Assembly: GCA_037976565.1 (NCBI GenBank) | Contig: CP137675.1 | Span: forward strand, 5,404,364-5,468,363 | Direction: 5' to 3' | Length of the DNA: 64,000 bases | DNA from: Mesocentrotus franciscanus | Lineage: Eukaryota > Echinodermata > Echinoidea > Camarodonta > Strongylocentrotidae | Part shown: piece by piece, positions 45,961-58,461 of the stretch | Layout of the letters: each line of letters opens with the position of its first letter | How positions within the stretch are numbered: the first letter of the stretch is position 1 | Notes under the pieces: model-generated | Databases searched by the model: none | Seen by the model: the letters and a program-made list of their open reading frames with translations, nothing else | Told to the model about the DNA's origin: nothing | Program-made: the position numbers and the translations under genes

Positions 45961-46990
45961 TACTCGTATAGATAAAACAAAAATGGATGAAAATGATCGT
46001 TTTCAGTTATTAATTTCTTGTAAATGAACGCGATTTTGTGATTGTTATGTTGAAACATCGGAACCAGTCATGTTTGAAAGGGCGGCGCCAGAGTTTTTAA
46101 TTAGGGGGCACAGTACATGACCAATCAATCTCTAAAAATTAGAGGGATGTGTTGCCAGATTATGGTGGGGTGGCATAACCCATATCCCCCTAATAACGTC
46201 GCCTCAGCATGCATGTCCGTCTCTGCTTCTTCACTTTAATAACTCTGCATACAGAGCGTGATGATTTTGTTACAGTGAAGGACATATTGCGTGTTTTCAG
46301 ATGAAGGTTAACTGAAAACCGATAAGGCAACATTTATAGGACATACACTAAATTCCCTCGCATTATAATATTAATTGGATAATCAATTACGAACATTATA
46401 ACGAGCATACTAGTTTATGAAATTAGAACCCTTATGTAGTGCTTGTCAGCACATATCGCAAATCTACTTCTTGCAATCGTATATTTTTATTATTTTTATT
46501 TTATATAATTCCAATTATACACTTTAAATATATATATATTTTCTGTAATTAAATTAAGTAAAAAATACCGTATTGTATGTTTACGGAACAAAATATGGAA
46601 GTATAACAACGATGATTTGTAAATACAACACAAATACTCGTATAAATTAATACTGATTCTCATTTTATCATTTCGTAACAAAATAAAGTTTGAATTTACA
46701 AGCAATCTGTTAATTCTTCTCGTCTTCTTCTTAAATCGCTGACATTTTGGTTTGAGGGAATATAAAGTAAACTTTTCCCCGTTTAGATGGTTATTATGAT
46801 CATCATGTCCGTTGTTGTCATAAATACAACATACTAAATGAGGGCGAAGGGTTTTTGGTGTCACGAATATCAGTTGATTTTTAAGAAGTCGAATGACGTA
46901 AATGACGCGACGACGACATAATTATGTTATACCTGTATACGCTCTTGTCACTGTTGTTTCCAGCACAGAAAATAAACAATCGCGTCTGGA
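45961..46990. other. intergenic, nothing recognised
   Basis: AT-rich. Contains a GGCGGCGCCAGAG...TTAGGGGGCAC segment near 46080 that may be the end of a GC-rich transposon, without a partner end. Confidence 0.45.
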
Positions 46991-47425
46991 GAAAAGAAGA
47001 CGGTGAAGAAGAAGGAGGAGGAGGAGGAGAAGAAGAAGAAGAAGAAGAAGAAGAAGAAGAAGAAGGAGGAGGAGGAGGAGAAGAAGAAGAAGAAGAAGAA
47101 GAAGAAGAAGGAGGAGGAGGAGGAGAAGAAGAAGAAGAAGAAGAAGAAGAAGGATGAGAAGAAGAAGGTGAAGGAGAAGAAGAAGAAAGTGAAGAAGAAA
47201 AAGAAGGAGGAGGAGGAGAAGAAGAAGAAGAAGAAGAAGAAGAAGAAGGACAAAAGAAGAAGAGGAGAGAAGAAGAAGAAGAAGAGAAGAAGAAGTAGAA
47301 GGAGGAGAAGAAGAAGAAGAAGAGAAAAGAGGAGAAGAAGAAGAAGAAGAAGAAGAAGAAGAGAAGAAGATAAGAAGGAAGAGAAGAAGAAGGTGAAGAA
47401 GAAGAAGAAGAAGAAGAAGATAGAT
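46991..47425. repeat. polypurine array (GAA/GGA)n, about 435 bases
   Basis: One strand is almost entirely purine, with alternating GAAGAA and GGAGGAGGA blocks. Block structure repeats at 47011-47160. Long Glu/Lys or Phe/Ser/Leu frames arise in every register and are not genes. Confidence 0.95.
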
Positions 47426-47579
47426 AAATGGATTTTATTAAGATCTTCGTGTCTGGCAGTTAAAAACTGAAATGAACATGAATTTAATAACAATTTCCAA
47501 AGAAGATTAACATAATAATATGAGATACGAATAGGTCACTTCCGCAATGCACTCAAATGCCATCGAAAGGAAATGCCAA

Positions 47580-47713
47580 CGAAGAAGAAGAAGAAGAAGA
47601 AGAAGAAGAAGAAGAAGAAGAAGAAGAAGAAGAAGAAGAAGAAGAAGAAGAAGAAGAAGAAGAAGAAGAAGAAGAAGAAGAAGAAGAAGAAGAAGAAGAA
47701 GAAGAAGAAGAGA
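47580..47713. repeat. (GAA)n microsatellite, about 44 units
   Basis: Uninterrupted GAA repeat of about 130 bases. Confidence 0.97.
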
Positions 47714-48732
47714 AAAGATGACGTTTTTATCGCACTTCTTACAGTGTAAGCGGTTAACTGATACACGAGTCCGTCAAGTCTGATCCGATGACCGCGGAAC
47801 AATAGCGCTTGGAGGCATATTGCGCTTTTAAGCGCTACATTATAAATCCAGAAATTACTACATAATTATAATTACTTTTCAGTAACAACACGAAAAATTA
47901 CATGCTCAAAATCAAGAAAGTAGGAGGGGGAGGTATAAATTCATAACCATTCATTAATCATACAGTTAATGTTTTGGATATAAATTAGATAGCCAATAAT
48001 GATACTCTTTGTCTGAGAAAAAAGGTTTCTTCTTTTAGAATGTTACATTTCCCGAATCACTAAGAAAACTGACGATAAAAGAGACAAGCAAAAACAAACA
48101 AAGAATGGTAATGATAACGTTGAACTTGTATATAGCGCGTATCTGTTTCAATATAATTCTCTATGCGCTTATAGAATAATTGGTTAACATAAACATATAA
48201 AGACAAATAGAACGCTGCTGCATGAAAAGAAAACTGATACAAAAATATAAATTTATAAATACACAAAACGAAACAAATAAAAGAAGTAAATTTCACCCTT
48301 CATGTTCATACATTAAACGACGGTGATTTCCATACACTGAATCCAATATTTCCAATGTATTTTTCGATATTATATCCCGTATATACACATAACTCAAATC
48401 TTCGGAGATTTCCTTAAATTAAGGACTCTTTTAGGTGGCTTAAAATTGCCAATCAAATAACCGACAGGAATCCAGGCCTTTAAAAAAATATCAAACTTTT
48501 ATTGCCGTAGCTCATGACTGTCATAATCCCGAGCCAGTATTATTGTAAGATTGATGTCCATATAACGTTGCTTGCTTGCTAGATGCCTTGTATGTTCTAG
48601 GTATTGGCGATCAAGGCTTTTCATCTACTTCTATCTCTTGTCCTTTGTAATGTGACGTTACTTCTGTTACCATTCAGCCCAATAAACTTATCCATGTATT
48701 TGATGCGCTGTCTCCCTCTGCTTCTCTTCGAT
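47714..48732. other. intergenic, nothing recognised
   Basis: A short TATAGCGCGTATC...CTATGCGCTTATAG stretch near 48131-48172 resembles a SINE/LINE tail. Otherwise unremarkable. Confidence 0.45.
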
Positions 48733-49034
48733 AAGGCATTAACAAATATATGTTGTATTGCCCTTTAGGTGCCAAAACATGGGTCGGTCGGTCGGAAATT
48801 TTTTTCCCCCCTCTTTGAGCTGATCGGATATTTCTCAATTTTTAATGCATTAAAATTTTTTTCTGTTTTTCTCCCTGTTTGGGCTGATATTTCGCAGTTT
48901 TGAATGCTTTAATACGTATTTTTGTATTCCTTAATATTTTTTCTCTAAAAAACGGTAAAAAGCCGACCGCAGATTTCAAGATTTTTGGGTCGGTCGCAAA
49001 GGGCAATACAACATCTTTTTAAAAGGCCTAATGT
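48733..49034. mobile_element. MITE with about 30-bp terminal inverted repeats (copy 2)
   Basis: Same family as 593-909, with the interior in the opposite orientation. Ends AAGGCATTAACAAATATATG + TTGTATTGCCCTTT and the inverted AAAGGGCAATACAACAT + AGGCCTAATG. The internal GGTCGGTCGG and CCGACCG motifs are retained. Confidence 0.8.
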
Positions 49035-50186
49035 AGGTCACTAATAATACTGTCCTCAAGATTTCACTGACAAGCAAGAATAATAATACTAAAAAAGTCA
49101 TGACATTTTTGGGGTTTATTTTTCATCCAAACATTATCTGATAAGAGTGATTTCTGGGGGCAGGCCCTGGGAGGGGGCATGCCATGGAAGCATGATAACA
49201 GTCCAAAAATCGTGGGGGACATTCGATATTCGGTCCCCCTTTACAAACCTGGGCGATGCATTATCTTCCTCCATCTGCCGGTCTTGTGTATAGGTTTCCT
49301 CGTTGTGACTGCGGTTTTATGATCAGCGTACTTATGAGATATGACTGAGGATTAGGTATAAATAGGATTAAAAGATGAATCGGTATTTCGTCAAATGGTT
49401 GATTTGATTTTCCTTCCAAAATTCTCCGCAGATGATGTATAGTACTTGTTTCCATATGGACACTTTCCATCATTGATGACGTTATTGCATTGGCACCATG
49501 CTTTAATTCCGTATCATAATATTTAAGACTCTGTGATAAATATCATACTAGAATGATGCATTGTCAAAGATCGGACATGTTCAAAGGGTTTGAGGTCAAT
49601 CCCCAAAGTATTTGAAATGTCTTTGGGGATAGATAAGGGATAGAATCATGGCATAAATAGAACCCCAAAGAAAAATGCTGGTCTTTATCACCCTTTACAC
49701 TGTACATGTATGTATCGAATTTCATTATAGAGGGAGGTAGAAATAGGCCTTTATAGAGTAGTGAAGTTTTTCGACATTTAATGAATCAAATTATTTTGAT
49801 TTATCACCATGTATTATATCAAATAAAGTGATGATTTAAAAAGGGAATGGCAGAATTCTAACTTGGGATAATTTGACATATTTTTCTCCCATTATATTTA
49901 TTTTTCATCACTGCTTTTGAAGTATTAATAGCTGTATTCCTTGTTTTATTCGTTGACTGTAACAGTTGAATGTGAGTAATTTTTTCTATATAAATTATAT
50001 ATAGAAACAAATTAAATTATAAGACTAGCTATTAGATTAATTTTTGCTCTGCAATAGTTTAAATTGGAAATACAAAGCTTTTTACACTAACGGCTTTGTC
50101 CTCTTGCATTTCATTCTGTAGAAGTAGTAGTCGCTCTATATAAATATAAACATAAATAAATTCACTCTATGCAGAGCGAATTTATT
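49035..50186. other. intergenic, nothing recognised
   Basis: AT-rich with a GC-richer patch around 49140-49260. No gene or repeat assigned. Confidence 0.45.
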
Positions 50187-50809
50187 TCACTTTCCACCAG
50201 TGGCGTAATGAGCAAAAAAGTTTGGGAGGGAGGGGGGCTGGCAGACAAAAATCCGCATCACCCCACTCTTACATGCAGGCCCTGCTGAACGTTTTTCAAA
50301 GTGGGTTGGGGGAGTATTTACGATCAGGTAGAGCGTAGTGTAGATTGGCGTGGGGTCTAGGGGCAAAGCCCCGGCAGGGGTCAAGGGGCAGAGTCCCCGG
50401 AAGCTCAGGGGGTATGGGCATTTATTTACGGTCAGATGAGCATATTTTGATACCATATTCATATGACACTCAGGGGCGGATCTAGCTTTTTGCCAAGGGG
50501 GGTTTGACCAAATGACGATGCGGAGCATCGTCCATGAGCCGCGAAGCGGCGAGGCGACTTTTTTTGGTGGCTATTTTGAACCCCCGTAAGTGATGTTTTC
50601 CTGGCATCTACTAACACAATGGAGACCATAAAAAGCAGTGTATGATAACGTCTTTTTAAATCAAGTAACATTTTTAACAGTATCTGTTTGACCCAATGAC
50701 GATGCGGAGCATCGTCCACGAGCCGCGTAGCGGCGAGGCAATTTTTTTTTGCTATTTTGAACCTCCCGGCCCGTAAGTGATGTTTTCCTGGCATCTACTA
50801 ACACAATGG

Positions 50810-51142
50810 CAGTGGCGGATCCAGGGGGGCCGGGCCCTCCCAAAAAAAAAACAGGTAAAAACACCCTTTTTGAAAAAAGAAGTTGGGCCTCCTCCTGGCG
50901 CCCAAGGGGAGGGGGTGGAAAGCTGTAGGAAAAATTTGGGTGCCCCCCCAAAAGTATTGTGCTCACTACCCCTGGCGCCCAAGGGTGGCGGTGGAAAAAA
51001 TTACCCTTTTTTCGGGTGCCAAAATTTTTTTGCTCACTACACCCCCACTGAGCGAAAATCGACCGGCACGTTTTTCAAATTTTCGCACGAAGTGGGCCCC
51101 TTTTTAGGCCCCCTCCCTTGCCGCCGGCTGGATCCGCCCCTG
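50810..51142. mobile_element. hAT-like MITE with perfect 8-bp target duplication
   Basis: Ends CAGTGGCGGATCCAGG and, inverted, CAGGGGCGGATCCAGCC. CACAATGG is duplicated at 50802-50809 and 51143-51150. The tandem unit upstream (ACACAATGGAGACC at about 50616) preserves the empty site. The same MITE family is seen at 61876 and 63135. Confidence 0.93.
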
Positions 51143-51190
51143 CACAATGGAGACCATAAAAAGCAGTGCATGATAACGTCTTTTTAAAAT

Positions 51191-51312
51191 CAAGTAACAG
51201 TTGAATATACAGTTATATCCAGAGTTATAATGTGTTTGGTTAAGTTACCAGATGAGTTGAATATCTTCTCACAATATTTGCACTTGAAAGGTTTCTCTCC
51301 AGTGTGCGTTCT
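51191..51312 (-). pseudogene. captured C2H2 zinc-finger fragment
   Basis: On the - strand it encodes [17 protein letters not shown], then [13 protein letters not shown] and a short tail ending in a stop near 51191. The THTGEKP linker and the CxxC...H pattern are those of Krüppel-type fingers. The second zinc-binding histidine is replaced (HIITL instead of HxxxH), and no further fingers precede it. The sequence upstream is transposon terminus. This is a fragment of the last exon of a zinc-finger gene, not a functional gene. Confidence 0.8.
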
Positions 51313-52600
51313 TTTTGGGTTTTTTTTTCTTCTTTTTTTTTGTTTTGGCGGCCCAGGGGGGTTTAAACCCCCTAAACCCCCTCCGTAGATCCGCGCTTGA
51401 CACTGGCCGGTCACTAATTGGCGTGGGGTCCAGGGGGCTCAGCCCCCTGAAACTCAGGGATTTGAGGCATTTTATAACGGCCATTGAGCATTCAGGGGCC
51501 CGCCTTAGGCCCCCTTGTGGGGACGAGGGGGCGGAGCCCCCGGAAGCTTAGGGGTTTTAGGCATTTAATTACGGTCAGATGAGTATCCAGGGGCCTGACT
51601 TAGGGCCATTGGTTGGGTCCAGGGGGCAGAGCCCCTGGAAGCTCAGGGGTTTTAGGCGTTTAATTACGGTCAGATGAGCATATTTTGATACCTTATTTGT
51701 GACACTGGCGACACTAATTGGCGTGAGGTCAAGGGGACGTGGTCCAGATGGCGGAGCCCCCAGAAGCTCAGGGGTTTTAGGCATTTTATAACGGTCAGAT
51801 AAGCATTCAGGGGCCCGCCTTAGGGCCACTGGTGAGGTCCAGAGGGCCATTTAATCACGGTCAGATGAGCATTTTTTGATAACCTATTTGTGACACTGGC
51901 AGGTCAATAATTGGAGTGGGGTCCAGGGAGCGTAGCCCCCGGAAGCTCAGGGGTTTTAGGCATTAAATTGCCGTTAGATGAGCATCCAGGGGCCCGCCTT
52001 AGGGCCCTAGGTGGAATCCAGGGGACAGAGCCCCCGGAAGCTCTGGGTTTTTAGGCATTTAATCACGGTCAGATGAGCATATTTTGATACTTCATTATTT
52101 TGTGACACTGGCAGGTCACTATTCTTTCCTTCTTGCCTGGCCTGTAAGTTTCCAACAAACGCATAAACAAGTATAATTTACTAAAAAGTGAGGAAAATTA
52201 TGTCATTTCAGCAACATTTGTAAATCACCGGTATCGAATTAGAAATGAACAACGTTTTAATTTTATTGTGACACTGGCAGGACACTAATTGGCTCCCCCC
52301 CCCCCATCAGTACGCCAGTGGCCCCCCGATCTACACCTCGTTGGCGGGAAAAATCGCAACTAATCTCCCTTACCTATCATCTTTCTCTCTTTCTTTCCTT
52401 ACCTTTCCTCTTCCCTCTTCCCTTCCTTCTCTCTCTTTTGGTTTGCTAGGGAGGCAAGGGCCTTTCGGCCCCCCGATCCACATGTTGTTGGCGGGATTAA
52501 TCGCAACTGATCTCCCCTTCTTTTCACCCTTTTCTTTTCTTCTTCCTCTATTTTTGTTCCCTTTTAGCTATCCTTAGCTATCGATCTTCTCTAAGCTCTT

Positions 52601-53149
52601 CTCTAGGCCGGACATACGGGTATCCAGACTTTTCGCTAAACTGGATATACGGTTATCTACTAGTGTTACTGTTAGTGGCCACTAAGGCCCATTAGTGACT
52701 ATAAAAAACATATGCTCTTCCTGGCTATTTGGGAATGTGTCAGTTTGCAACAGAAATGGAGAAACGCGCATTTTGTTGAAAATCATGTGATATCACGAAC
52801 ATTTATAAATCACTTGTATGGAATTGAAAATAAGTCATGGTTTAATTTTATTGGGGGGCTAGCCCCAAGCCCCCACCACCATAACAGAAATATAACAGAA
52901 AATTAGCATAGAAATATTTTTTGACATTGTTTTTTCTTAGTCTTGTAATGCGAAGTTATTTAGTTACAAGCAATGCTTGTTAGGTGTAGGTTCGCACAAG
53001 AATAATTTAAAATGTATACATTCATAACTGAGTCAAAGAAACATGACCGACACCAAAAAACGAGACAAAAAATTAAGAACAGTGGCAGGATGACAAGATG
53101 AGGATGGTAGATGAAGAAAATAAGGTTGAGAGAGTGACAAACAGGGAAA
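52601..53149. other. intergenic, nothing recognised
   Basis: Contains a short GGATATACGG-type pair near 52610-52655 and a GGGGGGCTAGCCCCAAGCCCCC patch near 52855. No gene assigned. Confidence 0.4.
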
Positions 53150-53214
53150 GAGGGAAAACGGCAGAGAGAGAGAAGAAGAAGAGATAGAGAGAGAGAGAGA
53201 GGGGGTGGAGGGAA

Positions 53215-53263
<49 letters not shown>

Positions 53264-53312
53264 TAGAGAGAGAAAGAGAAAGAGAGAGAGAGAGAGAGAG
53301 GGAAAGAGAGAT
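53150..53312. repeat. (GA)n-rich microsatellite
   Basis: Long GA/GAAA runs with minor interruptions. Ser/Leu-rich frames through it are artefacts. Confidence 0.95.
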
Positions 53313-53329
53313 TCGTATGACATATATTA

Positions 53330-54100
53330 TGATTTGCATTGCTTTCTTTTGTAACAGTAAAATTCTATCGAGTTGAGTATTTCTACAGGTGCCTCATGCA
53401 AGGATTCCATAATGCAAGTAAGGAAGTACTAAACAGTTGAGTACAAATTAAGCAGTATTCGAGATGGAAAATACAATTTTACCCTGTTCAAAATACCAAT
53501 ATTTCTAGAGAGTATTTTACAAACATTATCAACATGCAGCTTCCATGAAAGTTTATCATTTACTATTATTCCCAGGAACTTCGTAGAAGATACTTTTTGA
53601 ATGATAGTATTATCAATTACAATATTTCCTGGTGAGTTATTAATAATAATTATTACTAAAGAGTATTATATATTTTTTTGTAAATTCAATGACAATGTAT
53701 TTGCCTTGATCCAGTCAGCAACTGTTCGTAATTGAGAGTTAATCGTTCTCAGTAAAATTTCTGGGTCTTGATGAGAAAAGAAAATGTCGTCAGCAGCAAA
53801 AATGCAAGAAAAGGTTTTTGAGGACATGTAAAAATCGTTAATATATACTATAAAAGTAATGGACCTAAAATAGAACCTTGAGGCGCGCCACATTCGATGG
53901 TTCTTATAAAAGAATGTATACCGTCTATTAATAGTTGGTACGTATTGCTTCTATTGTGGAGGTAGTTCTTGAACCACTCCAAGGCTATTCCTCTGATTCC
54001 GTAGTTAGAAAGTTTGTAAAGGAGCATTTCGTGATTTATCGTTTCAAAGGCCTTCGAAAGATCCAAGAACCCCCACCATATGTTCGAAATTGTCAATAGA
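53330..54100 (-). mobile_element. CR1/jockey-type LINE fragment with reverse transcriptase motifs
   Basis: On the - strand from 54096, FLDLSKAFETINHEMLLYKL and GIRGIALEWFKNYL precede CGAPQGSILGPLL (RT motifs). A frameshifted AADDIFF (the FADD box), DPEILLRTINSQLRTVADW and LSLNLQK follow, then STKFLGIIVNDKLSW and NIGILNRVK up to about 53400. Frameshifts and stops make it inactive. Both ends of the full element are missing. Confidence 0.85.
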
Positions 54101-54165
54101 GCGAGCCACCCTATTTACTAGAAAGGGCATGTGTTGTACTGTGCAGTTCACCAAACTTGCTTTAA

Positions 54166-54691
54166 AGATACTATGTCCCTTTGCAGCCAACATCAAATTC
54201 TGTAGAACTTTGCAGGAATTATGAATATGTCATGTATGTCCTATCTGTGAAATTTAAACGTTAGCAGTGTCCTAATATTCAAATTATGCAAGGAAACCCG
54301 TTTACTTGCTAGACTTCACTGTCAGACACTATTGAGTGACTGACTGGCTTTTTCATCTTTGGTAATAACATACATAAAATGAGCTGTAAAGGGTACATGA
54401 GCATTTGTCTACATCAATAACCCACTTCTTGTAATGGCCAAAATTAAACTGATTGAATCTTTGCGCAGCATAAAACGTACGACCATTCGGTACAATGGTC
54501 TGAAAATCAGACTATTACTTACTGGCTCTATAGCTCCTAAGTCGATTCGACAACTAATAGTCGTTATTTTCCCACTTAAAGACATTTTCAAGCCCCTTTT
54601 TTAGGGAAGTTCTAAATTAGTATTGTCTTTCAAATGCCGTTGGAATTTAACATTTTCATTTTTTGGGGCCTGCAAATGGGACATAGTACCT
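54166..54691. mobile_element. TTAA-flanked MITE with ACTATGTCCC ends
   Basis: TTAA occurs at 54162-54165 and 54692-54695. The ends AGATACTATGTCCCTTTGCAG and, inverted, AGGTACTATGTCCCATTTGCAG match. Further inverted pairs lie inside (AATAGTC-type near 54500-54560). Non-coding. Confidence 0.88.
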
Positions 54692-54695
54692 TTAA

Positions 54696-57195
54696 TTCAC
54701 CAAAAACAAAGAATGAAAAAGCTCAGAAATTTCTATTTCTAAACCTTTTTGCTAATTTCCAATGAATAGACTCATTTGAAATTGCAATGGCAATTCTAAA
54801 ACTTGACCCGATTTCGATTTGAGCATCACCATCTGCCGCACTTGAGTATAACGTATAGGGCTTCCAATAATCTTTCCTTTTTTTGCAAGGGTTTCTTTTC
54901 CTTACTCATGTCATCCATGGCCTTATTTATTCCACTTAACTGTGAGGTGATAATTCCAAAGAAACCTGGATGATGAATAGAGACTTGGTATCAAGAGGAA
55001 AATTTACTAAGCCCTTCAATATAATCGATAAATTACTCCCGAGCGCAGCACCAACATATAAATCTACTCAATGCCTTTATATACTTGGATTTTTATTCTG
55101 AATTCAGGTATTTTCACATGGATGCAGGCAAGCAAACAATATGGTACTAAAATGTAGATGAAAACAAGATGGTCATTAAAATATGTTACGTACATGACAA
55201 TGAATTAAAAAGAACAAAACAAAAATGAATGTGGCAAACAGATTTGAGTGAAGTTGGCGCAGATTGATTGATTGCTTTAAGACGTGTATTGATTCTCCTG
55301 GCGGAGATAGGAAAGTATACCGTCTTGAAATATAATGCAGTCATTTATTCGAATGCATTGTAAATTCTACTCCAAAATGCAACATAGCACACTTCAAATA
55401 CTAAAGTTGAACGTGACAATTTCAATGGTTTCATTGAAAGCCGCATTAATTTCTCCCCCTCTCAAACAAAAAAAAACAAAAAAAAAATAAAGGCGGTATC
55501 AAGTTACTCAATCATGCTTGGGTTAAAAAGGTCAAAATATTTTTAATCAAATTTTGTATTTCAATGGGGGAGAAAAAGAAAAGTCAAAATGCAATAACCC
55601 ATTGAACGAAGGAGTATCCATTTCATAGGATTTCTGTATGACTGCATCACAAATGGAATTTTAATGCTACCGTCATAGTAATGTAAATGTATATAAGGTA
55701 AAATCTAAGGAGATGGCGGCATGTAAACGAAGAAAACCCATTTCTACCAAAAGGCCATTGCCTAAATCATCAAAGAAGAGATCTTGGTATTAATTCAGTT
55801 TATTTGACATAATAATGGTCTGTTCTCAGGTTATTCAGATTAATGCAACATGATCACGTGGGATCACATTATTTGATGTAAACACATTTCAGTTCCTAAT
55901 CGAGTTAACCTTATTAACTCGTTCTAACACTCAAGGTGATTGTTAATGGTTATGTAATCAAACTGCATATTAGATCACACGTTTCCCGTATAATATCAAG
56001 TGCTTCATCTCGATATTTACTCGGGAAAGTGTTTATAGACACACGACATAATGATGAAGGATTGTGGAGTTCAAACTCATATGCAAGCCATATAAAACGC
56101 AATTTTCCAATGGCGTATAATTATCTAGACAGAAAAGGATATAATATGGGCACAGGAAGGCACAGCGCAGTGTATTTGGGGGAGGAGGAGGAGGAGGAGG
56201 AGGGGGAGGGGGAGGGGTCTCATAAGTATACACAAGTTTAAATTTAAGTGCACAAGCCACCACTTTTTCTAAATCATGAATCCGTCTCTACATCACAAAA
56301 TGCATCTCTTATAAGTTATATGCGTATAATATATGGGCTTAAGTTTCCTCTAAAAAAATACGCACGGAAAAACTCAGAATGTATGTAAAATCAATATTCA
56401 ATGAGACGTACTTCAACTAGAAGTAACACAAAAAATAACATAACGGCCCTATCGAATAGCGTAATAGCGAATAGCAAGGGATATAAGTAAGTGAGGAAGA
56501 GAGAGAGAGAGAGAGAGAGAGAGGAGGGGCAGAATATACGGGAGAAGGTACGGGAAACGTAACAATAAAATCATATGGCTTGCTTCTACACCCTACCCTA
56601 ATGAATGGCCCTGCTAATACTGAGTCAGACCTCTGCTCCCATGCCCCCCTCAATATCTGGTGCCATCCTACGCCACCATTGAAAACACGTTGTTTAAAAG
56701 GTTCTCTTATGGTGCTTAGAAAATATAATCAAACTTGTCACAAGATTTGATTAAGTTCACGACCATTGCCTCTCAACTGGAAAAAAAAAACATATTGAGA
56801 ACCAGGAAAGACTGAAAATGCTCCTTTGTCTTTTGTCATGCACTGCACTATTTTGATGAAATGGCTGATTTGTCAAATTTCCTCACCATGGACGAGAGCT
56901 CTTCTGCAAAGAATTTCCATTTGCATAATCTGATCTCTAAAAAGCCCTTTATTGAATTTCGAGGTCAATGTAAAATGATTATGAATTCTCCTGGGGTGAT
57001 ATTACTGTCTTGGTTACCCGCATCTTATTGCTCCGATTTATTTGATTACTCAGATATGAAAAAAAATTATTATTTGAGTTATCTTTAAATGGATTCACAT
57101 TGATCATTTAGTTGATGGACAATAATGTTTCCACCGTCTGTGAAGAACCGACGCTTGTATTTTGCTCTATTGAGCTACATACAGGAGAAATCTCG
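54696..57195. other. intergenic, nothing recognised except simple repeats
   Basis: (GGA)n at 56178-56216 and (GA)n at 56500-56524. No gene, RNA or transposon was recognised. Confidence 0.45.
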
Positions 57196-57199
57196 TTAA

Positions 57200-57576
57200 T
57201 GATAAAGTTGAGTTCTGGTCATGCGATTGCAGAAACGGTGTGGAATTGATCAGAAAAGGTTGATCATCTAGCATATACGTATTGGTGTGTACTGCAAGGT
57301 TCTGGAATCATCAAAATGATAAGAAATTTGGCCCAGTCTTGGTAAAGTTACAAGCACTGTACACAGAAATATGTATATGGGCCTACACGAACATGTGGCA
57401 TAAAAATCCGTCCCGATTTTTATGCTGTTACGTGCCATATTTAGAATATTAAGGTATTTGAAGAGCCATGCTTTTCATGGAACATTTTTTCTCTCATGTT
57501 CTTCCACACTTGCATATAATACAATGATAACGCTCACAAATTATTTTTCACCTCTTCCCAGAACTCAACCTTCTCT
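57200..57576. mobile_element. TTAA-flanked MITE, GAGTTCTGG family (copy 2)
   Basis: TTAA at 57196-57199 and 57577-57580. The ends TGATAAAGTTGAGTTCTGG and, inverted, AGAGAAGGTTGAGTTCTGG match. It is co-linear with 3311-3695. Confidence 0.87.
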
Positions 57577-57580
57577 TTAA

Positions 57581-58459
57581 CTTAGAAGATGGGTTCATTA
57601 ATGGGACGCTAATTTACAACTCTTTTTAAATACTCATCTCTCTAAGTAACAGACATTCAATGAAAAGGTCCCGAAATTTCATTCACTCGTTAAACAGCTA
57701 TTATCATAGCTCTGCATGTGATAACAGAAGCTGCTTACTTTTGGTAAGATATTTTTATAAAGACAAATACTGTTTCTGGCGCAACAAGAAAACAAAAACT
57801 AATTGGTGAAAAAATATTTAACCCCCTTTAAAACACCCGTCTCCATAGTCATTTGTTCGGGTTCAAGGGATTCCAGAACTTATTGGAGATGGTCATGAGA
57901 ACATTCTTACTATCATCCATTATACCGCATGGTAGCTTTGTAGTGACGATGTCCAGCAACTCTTACAAATGACCTGTCGAAATGCAATGAAGCATTAACA
58001 ATATAGTATACGTTTTTAGATTTCTATCAATTTTAGGGAAATCACTTCTAAAAAATTTCATTCATTAATAAGATGTTACCAGATTTTATAAAGCGTGCAC
58101 TAATTTGAAGAGCTATCTTATTCTTTAACAGGATGAAAATAATTTTGAACATTCTGACATCGTGCATTTTTCTTTCCTTCAAATTTTGGCTAAAATGCCA
58201 CCGTATACGAACCCCCTCTAAAGTTATAAGAAAACAAAATTAATGTTTAGAAAAGGAAAACGTTAACATGTATTTAATATACTCATGAATAATCAGATTC
58301 CCATTCAGATAATCATGGATAACACAAATAGAGGTTTCAAATGAATTCTTTACAATTCTTTGCCACTCATCTTGCTTCTCATCACCTTCTGGACTGACTT
58401 TTCCCCCTTCAAAATCTTTTTTTTTCAAAAGAGTTGAAGTAGTGGAGGTGTCGTGGTAT
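57581..58459. other. intergenic, nothing recognised
   Basis: AT-rich with no convincing features. Confidence 0.45.
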
Positions 58460-58461
58460 GT

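Larger units (their letters stand above)
50471..51399. mobile_element. hAT-like element carrying a zinc-finger gene fragment
   Basis: The left end CAGGGGCGGATCTAGC and, inverted, right end CAAGCGCGGATCTACG match. ACACT flanks both sides (50466-50470 and 51400-51404). The interior has two tandem copies of a segment with GATGCGGAGCATCGTCC and AGCCGCGAAGCGGCGAGG, the 3' end of a C2H2 zinc-finger coding sequence on the - strand, and a nested element at 50810-51142. Confidence 0.7.
50199..52600. mobile_element. mosaic GC-rich repeat region related to the 34461-36067 element
   Basis: Starts with CAGTGGCGTAATGAGCAAA (compare 34546) and holds at least five tandem units of about 130 bases with GGAGCCCCCGGAAGCTCAGG and CGGTCAGATGAGCATATTTT (50330-50460 and 51405-52130). 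It closes with ATCAGTACGCCAGTGGC near 52310 and pyrimidine-rich GTTGGCGGGA...ATCGCAACT units up to 52580. A separate element is inserted at 50471-51399. Non-coding. Confidence 0.75.

Noticed and set aside
46948..47493. Long open frames through the polypurine tract on both strands
   Set aside because: Stop codons are absent because the sequence is almost only G and A. Every register stays open and the predicted proteins are pure low complexity.
47536..47802. Poly-Phe / poly-Arg frames over the GAA microsatellite
   Set aside because: Compositional artefact of a trinucleotide repeat.
50187..51850. Protein genes suggested by overlapping frames rich in Gly, Pro and Arg
   Set aside because: These frames follow the GC-rich transposon repeats on both strands and have no domain apart from the single captured zinc finger.
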